NCBI GenBank assembly: GCA_007115705.1
Contig: QXEO01000222.1
Coordinates: 1,493,179-1,557,178, forward strand
Length of the DNA: 64,000 nt
Origin: Dactylis glomerata
Taxonomy: Eukaryota > Streptophyta > Magnoliopsida > Poales > Poaceae
Direction: 5' to 3'
Positions 58,822-64,000 of this stretch are shown here, in pieces. Position numbers and translations under genes: made by a program. The notes below the pieces were generated by a model that was not told the DNA's origin, searched no databases, and worked only from the letters and a program-made list of their open reading frames with translations. Position 1 is the first letter of the stretch, and each line of letters opens with the position of its first letter.

Positions 58822-59731
58822 TGTCAGTGTTCTGGATACCGGGGTATCCCGGTCCACCTGCTCCTGGGCCCTGTCATCAGCCCATCTTCAGCCCAGGGGA
58901 AAGACAACAAACCAAGCTACGGAGAAGACCCTCACGAAGAGGTGCCTCGTGAGGAGAACGACGATGGAAACTACTAAGGACCAGAAGACCTCCTCGTTAG
59001 CCCCTGCTGGTGAGGAGAGGAAGCACGCCCACGTCAACTCGGCACGTTTGCGTGCAGAGCAAGAAGATAACGGGCAGAAGACCGCGTACCGCCCACGCTA
59101 CCCCCGACAGGGAGGAGACCAACTTTCGCTGTGCCTGCCCAAAGCGGCACAGTGGTTGTTGGCCGCCCCCCTAAAAATAGCGTGGACGGTGCAGGGCACC
59201 AGAGGAAGACGTCAGCTTCCTCCACCCACTCCGATGGACCGGCGCCTCTACCCTATGAAGACTACGTCCACCGAAGAATAGAATCTACAGCTGTCCTCCC
59301 TCCTTGGCCATGTGTGGCAACCCCTTCCCCAAGAAGATAAGGGGAAGGAGGACCTTGGCGATATAAAGGGAGGGAGAGGACACCCCTTAGGGGAGATCGG
59401 ATCTTCATCTTCTTTAGGCTGCTAGCTGGGCACGCAGGTTCTTCAACCTCTGGCCAGCTAGAGCTTTGTAGCCAAGACCTTGTACTCCTCGCGAGGTGTC
59501 GCGTTGCAATACAGGAAGGCAGGAAGTAGGGGTTTTACCTCACCACGAGGGCCCTGAACCTGGGTAAAGCTCGGCGTCCCTCTCTGCAGTGCGTAGCGCG
59601 TTCGACGACTCGAGGCTTCCATCACCGTGTTTCGTTGCGATCCTAGATCTCACACGTTCAGCCCCCTGCGTTCGAATCTTTGGGTCCGTCGCGTGGTACC
59701 CCATGTTCTTGTGACACGAAATCCACCAACA
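58822..59731 (+). repeat. T2 3' LTR
   Basis: 910 bp, TGTCAGTGTTCTGG...CACCAACA, followed by the GATAC duplication. Confidence 0.92.
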
Positions 59732-59736
59732 GATAC

Positions 59737-60617
59737 CTTGTCAAAACTAGGATCTAGCCGTAAGGCAGTTCTGCCAGGAGTATTCCTCGAGCATCTACGC
59801 GTACCATCGGTAAAGATGGTGGATCCAGAAAACCCGGAACTAGCACGCTCCCCCGTCATGGCGGTTTTGCCCAGCAATCTGCCTTGGGCAGAGCCCTACC
59901 TGGAATTTCTGACGAACAAGAAGCTACCCGAAGATGAAGTCCAAAAAAGACAAATCGAGCGTAGAGCCAAAGCGTACACCATCATAGATGGCCAGCTCTA
60001 CAAATGAAGCACCTCAGGAGTTTTCATGAAGTGCATATCCCAAGTTGATGGAATCGAAATACTAAGACAGATCCACGAAGGCGAATGTGGGCATCACGCC
60101 GCCGCCAGATCCCTAGTAGCTAAAGCATTCCGCCATGGATTCTACTGGCCAACAGCCAAGGCAGATGCAGACCGTATTGTGGAGCTCTGCCACGGTTGCC
60201 AGATATACTTCAAGCAAACCCATATGCCCGCCACAGCACTGCATATGATTCCTATAACTTGGCCCTTTGTAGTCTGGGGGCTGGACATGGTGGGTCCGCT
60301 AAAAACAGCACCTTCGGGATTTACGCACCTCCTGGTAGCGGTAGACAAATTCATGAAGTGGGTGGAAGCTAAGCCCATCAGAAAACTTGATGGCAAAACT
60401 GCCCTCAAATTTGTCAAGGACATTGTGGTTAGATTCGGCATCCCACATAGCATCATCACTGATAATGGCACTAATCTGTCTCAGGGAGAAGTTGAAGAAT
60501 ACTGCCATCACAACGGAATCCGCCTTGACCTAGCATCTGTGGCACATCCACAGTCTATTGGCCAAGTTGAGCAGACCAACGGACTAATCATGTTAGGGAT
60601 CAAGCCACGCCTGGACA
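59737..60617 (+). pseudogene. Tat copy B integrase, cut by CACTA-2
   Basis: Resumes after the T2 duplication: LSKLGSSRKAVLPGVFLEHL, then a stop after GQLYK (60005-60007; copy A has Arg there). Integrase follows: HEGECGHH and CHGCQ zinc finger, core WGLDMVGPLK, SIITDNGTNLSQ and IGQVEQTNG, all three catalytic acids present. The frame is open from 60026 to the CACTA-2 insertion, so only one stop separates it from the upstream part. Confidence 0.88.
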
Positions 60618-60900
60618 CACTAGTAGAAAACCGGCCTAATATTCCTGGGCATTAGTCCCGGTTGCTGTCTGAACCGGGACTGATGCCCAGGGCCCCACCG
60701 CTTTTTCGGCCGCCAGACCGCAGACCTCATTAGTCCCGGTTCGTTTTAAACCTATAGTCCCGGTTCGTAATATGAACCGGGACTAATGACTCTGGGGTCG
60801 AATCCGACCGTTGTCAGACTCATTAGTCCCGGATGGTAACACCAACCGGGACTAAAGAGTGAGCCTTTAGTCCCGGTTGGTATTACAAACCGGACTAATG
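60618..60900 (+). repeat. CACTA-2 terminal and subterminal repeats
   Basis: TAGTCCCGG(T/A) units pair with inverted CCGGGACTAA units at 60650-60680, 60730-60790, 60822-60858 and 60865-60900. Each pair folds into a short hairpin with a loop of about 6-12 bases. Confidence 0.88.
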
Positions 60901-60909
60901 ACTTCCCTG

Positions 60910-60917
60910 TATAAAAG
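60910..60917 (+). promoter_or_regulatory. CACTA-2 transposase TATA box
   Basis: TATAAAAG just inside the subterminal array. Transcription would begin near 60940, leaving the hairpin array upstream as a regulatory region. Confidence 0.7.
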
Positions 60918-61054
60918 CAGCTCCTTCTTCCTCCCCGAGCCAGGCACTCCACTCTCCACTCTCAGTGTTCTTCATGCAACTCGAGTTCATCCTCTTTGAT
61001 CACCATTTTCTGTCACAAATTGATGTCCCCACTTCAATCTAAGTGGACTAAAAG

Positions 61055-61941
61055 GTGAGGAATTTGTGCTTTTGTCTTTCATTGGTAATTTAGCTCATTT
61101 ATGCTCTAGAAGTAGAGAGATTTGTGATTTTTTTATGGGAGCAATTATTAGATGTTTATTTGATTTTATTTATGTTAGATTTTATTAGATTTTATAGATA
61201 GAGGTAAAAATAGAAATGCTATATAGATAGACATAGCTATTAGATTTTATTTATGTTAGATTTTATTAGATGTTTATTTGATTTTATTTATGTTAGATTT
61301 TATTAGAAATAGAAATGCTATTAGAAATAGAAATGTTAGAATTAAAATAAAAATAGAAGTAGACATAGCTAACATAGAAATAGAAATAGAGATAGAGATA
61401 GAAAAATAGAAATACCGATAGAAATACCGATAGAGGTAAAAATAGAAATGCTATATAGATTTTATTTATGTTAGATTTTATTAGAAATAGAAATGCTATT
61501 ACAAATAGAAATGTTAGAATTAAAAATAAAATAGAAGTAGACATAAATAAAATAGAAATAGAGATAGAGATAGAAAAATAGAAATACCGATAGAAATAGA
61601 GATAGAAATAGAGATAGAAATACCGATAGAGGTAAAAATAGAAATGCTATATAGGTTTTATTTATGTTAGATTTTATTAGAAATAGAAATGCTATTAGAA
61701 ATAGAAATGTTAGAATTAAAAATAAAAATAGAAGTAGACATAGCTAACATAGAAATAGAAATAGAGATAGAGATAGAACAATAGAAATACCGATAGAAAT
61801 AGAGATAGAAATACCGATAGAAGTACCCACCAGCCGGGACTAAAGTTTTGTTAACTTATTCTTACTTATCAAACTAAAATTAGAGATAGAAATAGAAATT
61901 GTATATTTGATTTGCGTTTGATATGTACTTATATAATGCAG
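61055..61941 (+). other. Intron in the TNP2 5' leader
   Basis: Donor AAAG|GTGAGG (61054/61055) and acceptor TAATGCAG (61941). The next three bases are the TNP2 start codon. AT-rich with a tandem repeat block; nothing coding. Confidence 0.6.
61201..61824 (+). repeat. Tandem repeat block in the TNP2 leader intron
   Basis: Three units start GAGGTAAAAATAGAAATGC at 61201, 61433 and 61629 (periods 232 and 196). Inside each are short GAAATA / GAGATA runs and ATTTATGTTAGATTTTATTA. Confidence 0.85.
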
Positions 61942-64000
61942 ATGAGCCGAGCATGGATGTACGCCGATCGACGCTCTGGAGATTTCATTAAAGGCGTGCA
62001 TTCTTTTCTCAAGGTGGCTGAGGCAACCAAGCGGAATGGTTTTATGTGTTGTCCATGCGGAGGTTGTCGAAATGAGAAGGATTACCCCTCCACAAAGACC
62101 CTTCACATCCACCTGTTCCGGTTCGGTTTCATGTCCGGCTATAATTGTTGGACTAAGCATGGGGAGAGAGGGGTTATGATGGAAGACACCGATGAAGAAG
62201 AGAATGATGACAACTATCCTGAGTTCCCTGAAACCACCGATACCGCAATGGAAGATAATGAAGAAGAAGAAGGTGAAGAACGGGCATCAGATATGCCCGC
62301 TGATGATCTTGGTCAGGTCATTGTTGATGCACAGATTGACTGTGAAAGTGAAAAGGAGAGGGAGAAGTTGGAACGCATGTTAGATGATCACAAAAAGGAT
62401 TTGTATCCAAATTGCGAAGATGGCCAGAAAAAGCTAGGAAGCACGCTGGAATTGCTGCAATGGAAAGCAGAGAGTGGTTTATCTGACAAGGGATTTGAGA
62501 AGTTGCTGAAAATTATGAAGAAGATGCTTCCAAAGGAGAACGAATTGCCCGCCAGTACGTATGAAGCAAAGAAGATTGTCTGCCCTCTAGGATTGGAGGT
62601 GCAGAAGATACATGCATGCATTAATGACTGTATTCTCTACCGTGGTGAGTATGAGAATTTGAATGCATGCCCGGTGTGCAGTGCATTTCGGTATAAGATC
62701 AGGCGAGATGACCCTGGTGATGTTGAGGGCGAGCGCCCCAGGAAGAGGATTCCTGCCAAGGTGATGTGGTATGCACCTATAATACCACGGTTGAAACGTT
62801 TGTTCAGAAATAAAGAGCATGCCAAGTTGTTGAGGTGGCACAAAGAAGACCGTAAGAGTGACGAGATGTTGAGACACCCCGCTGATGGGTCGCAGTGGAG
62901 AAAAATCGACAGAGATTTTCCGGAGTTTACGGAAGACGCACGCAACCTGAGGTTTGGTCTAAGTACAGATGGCATGAATCCTTTTGGGGAGCAGAGCTGC
63001 AGTCATAGCACCTGGCCCGTGACTCTATGTATATATAACCTTCCTCCTTGGTTATGCATGAAGCGAAAGTTTATTATGATGCCAGTGCTTATCCAAGGCC
63101 CGAAGCAACCCGGCAATGACATTGATGTGTATCTAAGGCCATTAGTTGATGAACTTTTACAGCTGTGGCAGACTGAAGGTGTTCGTGTGTGGGATGAGTA
63201 CAAACAAGAGGAATTTGATCTACGAGCGTTGCTGTTCGTGACCATCAATGATTGGCCTGCTCTTAGTAACCTTTCAGGACAGACAAACAAGGGATACAAT
63301 GCATGCACGCACTGTTTAGGTGAGATCGATAGTATATATTTGGATAAAAGTAAGAAGGTGGTGTATCTCGGGCATCGTCGATTTCTTTCGCCCAAACATC
63401 AATTGAAGAAAAAAGGCAAGCATTTCAAGGGCGAGGCAGAAGTCCGAGGCAAGCCTAAACGCCATACTGGTGATGATATATTTGATATGGTCAAAGATTT
63501 AGAAGTAATCTTTGGAAAGGGTCCTGGCAGTCTGTCTGTTCCGAATGACGCTAGCGGACATGCACCCATGTGGAAGAAGAAATCTATATTTTGGGAGCTT
63601 GAGTATTGGAAATTCCTAGAGGTCCGCTCTGCAATCGACGTGATGCACGTGACGAAGAATGTTTGCGTGAACCTACTAGGATTCTTGGGCTTGTATGGGA
63701 AGACAAAAGATACACCAGAAGCACGGGAGGACCAGCACCGTATGAAAAGAAGAGACGGCATGCATCCGGAGGATTCTAAGGGTCCTGCGAGCTACGCTCT
63801 TACCAAAGAAGAGAAGGAAATCTTTTTTGAATGCCTGAGCAGTATCAAGGTCCCATCTGGATTCTCGTCAAATATAAAGGGAATAATAAATATAGCCGAG
63901 AAAAAATTCCAAAACCTAAAGTCTCATGACTGCCACGTGCTTATGACGCAGTTGCTTCCGGTTGCACTGAGGGGGATTCTACCGGAAAATGTTCGAGTAC
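61942..64000 (+). CDS. TNP2-type CACTA transposase, 5' portion, open to the window end
   Basis: 686 codons without a stop. Start: ATG at 61942 directly after a splice acceptor. Residues about 3-78 match the transposase-associated domain with its Cys/His pattern (RAWMYADRRSGDFIKGVHSF; CCPCGGCRN; HLFRFGFMSGYNCWTKHGE). An acidic linker follows (about 82-135), then CPVCSAFRYK (about 240). Residues about 335-550 are the Transposase_21 catalytic region: FGLSTDGMNPFGEQ, WPVTLCIYNLPPWLCMKRKF, GPKQPGNDIDVYLRPLVDEL, LFVTINDWPALSNLSGQTNK, and CTHCLGE. After that come AIDVMHVTKNVCVNLLGFLG (about 570-590) and HVLMTQLLPVALRGILPENV at the edge. The transposase cuts and joins the CACTA termini in the nucleus. 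No break is seen in this part, so it may be functional if the rest is intact. Confidence 0.95.
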   Translation, partial: MSRAWMYADRRSGDFIKGVHSFLKVAEATKRNGFMCCPCGGCRNEKDYPSTKTLHIHLFRFGFMSGYNCWTKHGERGVMMEDTDEEENDDNYPEFPETTDTAMEDNEEEEGEERASDMPADDLGQVIVDAQIDCESEKEREKLERMLDDHKKDLYPNCEDGQKKLGSTLELLQWKAESGLSDKGFEKLLKIMKKMLPKENELPASTYEAKKIVCPLGLEVQKIHACINDCILYRGEYENLNACPVCSAFRYKIRRDDPGDVEGERPRKRIPAKVMWYAPIIPRLKRLFRNKEHAKLLRWHKEDRKSDEMLRHPADGSQWRKIDRDFPEFTEDARNLRFGLSTDGMNPFGEQSCSHSTWPVTLCIYNLPPWLCMKRKFIMMPVLIQGPKQPGNDIDVYLRPLVDELLQLWQTEGVRVWDEYKQEEFDLRALLFVTINDWPALSNLSGQTNKGYNACTHCLGEIDSIYLDKSKKVVYLGHRRFLSPKHQLKKKGKHFKGEAEVRGKPKRHTGDDIFDMVKDLEVIFGKGPGSLSVPNDASGHAPMWKKKSIFWELEYWKFLEVRSAIDVMHVTKNVCVNLLGFLGLYGKTKDTPEAREDQHRMKRRDGMHPEDSKGPASYALTKEEKEIFFECLSSIKVPSGFSSNIKGIINIAEKKFQNLKSHDCHVLMTQLLPVALRGILPENVRV

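Larger units (their letters stand above)
52614..59731 (+). mobile_element. Complete pol-less Tat-type LTR element T2 carrying gag and an antisense gene
   Basis: LTRs 52614-53520 (907 bp) and 58822-59731 (910 bp), TGTCGGTGTTCTGG...CACCGACA, with duplication GATAC at 52609-52613 and 59732-59736. Primer site TGGCGCGCCAGGTAGGGGG; polypurine tract CTCCTGGGGGCTAC before the 3' LTR. The 5.3-kb interior holds a short gag and, on the other strand, a long gene of the Tat antisense type. No protease, RT, RNase H or integrase could be seen. Confidence 0.92.
40277..60617 (+). mobile_element. Gypsy (Tat-lineage) element copy B, split by two nested elements
   Basis: LTR (40277-40802), primer site, gag remnant and protease (to 42204), then RT-RNase H (50541-52613) and integrase (59732-60617). 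The gaps are filled by F1 and T2, each with a perfect 5-bp duplication, and the protein frame is consistent across both sites. CACTA-2 cuts it at 60618. The antisense gene and 3' LTR would be further right, off-window. Confidence 0.85.
60618..64000 (+). mobile_element. CACTA transposon CACTA-2, 5' part (runs off the window)
   Basis: Left terminus CACTAGTAGAAAACCGG at 60618, preceded by ACA (60615-60617), half of an expected 3-bp duplication. Then a subterminal repeat array, a TATA box, a leader with an intron and a TNP2 transposase gene without any stop. The terminus differs from that of CACTA-1 (CACTAGTGGAAAACAGG), so they are related but distinct elements. Its position in the integrase of Tat copy B makes it one of the youngest layers. 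Confidence 0.93.

Noticed and set aside
60640..60900. Hairpins as microRNA precursors
   Set aside because: The hairpins are the subterminal repeats of a CACTA element, they are short and vary in loop, and the same motif is found in CACTA-1.
1..64000. CACTA-1 and CACTA-2 as two halves of one element
   Set aside because: The order is reversed (3' half left, 5' half right), the terminal bases differ, and each sits in a different host element.

Overview
The window looks like a transposon-dense intergenic stretch of a large grass genome, most likely Triticeae (wheat, barley or a close relative). Reasons: nested Copia and Gypsy LTR retrotransposons whose LTRs start TGATACGTC and TTGAAAG, CACTA transposons with AGTCCCGGTT subterminal repeats, Stowaway MITEs with CTCCCTCCG ends and TA target duplications, and a LINE zinc-binding tail. 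The species call is inference. No tRNA, rRNA, CRISPR or bacterial feature was seen. A single N at 33872 marks a probable assembly join.

Layout. 1-3772: 3' part of a CACTA element with a frameshifted, multi-exon ORF ending in a Ulp1-like protease domain; it sits in 3773-7523, the 3' part of a Gypsy-like element (G1), which sits in 7524-11084, a minus-strand Copia element (C1: gag, Met-type primer site, 2.3 kb LTR). 11085-21486 is the least repetitive part: a CACTA-like end, AT-rich DNA with degenerate tandem duplications and MITEs, and a broken FAR1-type DNA-binding-domain gene whose intron carries two tandem MITEs. 21487-28105: complete Copia element C2. 28106-31702: GC-rich island, LINE relic with a MITE in it, unclassified repeat. 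31703-33871: second G1 copy, inverted. 33873-34289: a Copia LTR end.

From 34290 to 60617 lies a Gypsy/Tat-lineage complex. A 3' half (integrase, antisense gene, LTR at 40277-40802) runs directly into a 5' half (primer site, protease, RT, integrase) that uses the same LTR. The second copy is split by two complete pol-less elements: F1 (42205-50540, duplication CTTCC) and T2 (52614-59731, duplication GATAC). T2 carries only gag and an antisense gene. At 60618 a second CACTA element enters the integrase gene and runs off the window with an open TNP2 transposase gene.

The most interesting signal is in C2. Its LTR carries the promoter, the gag start codon and a splice donor. A 204-nt in-frame intron spans the LTR/internal boundary, including the place where the primer-binding site must be. 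That place has no TGG-type tRNA primer site. Instead, two bases after the LTR, it has 13 nt exactly complementary to a stretch of the element's own leader, placed in the loop of a perfect 12-bp hairpin. This suggests self-primed reverse transcription linked to splicing; it is a hypothesis from sequence alone.
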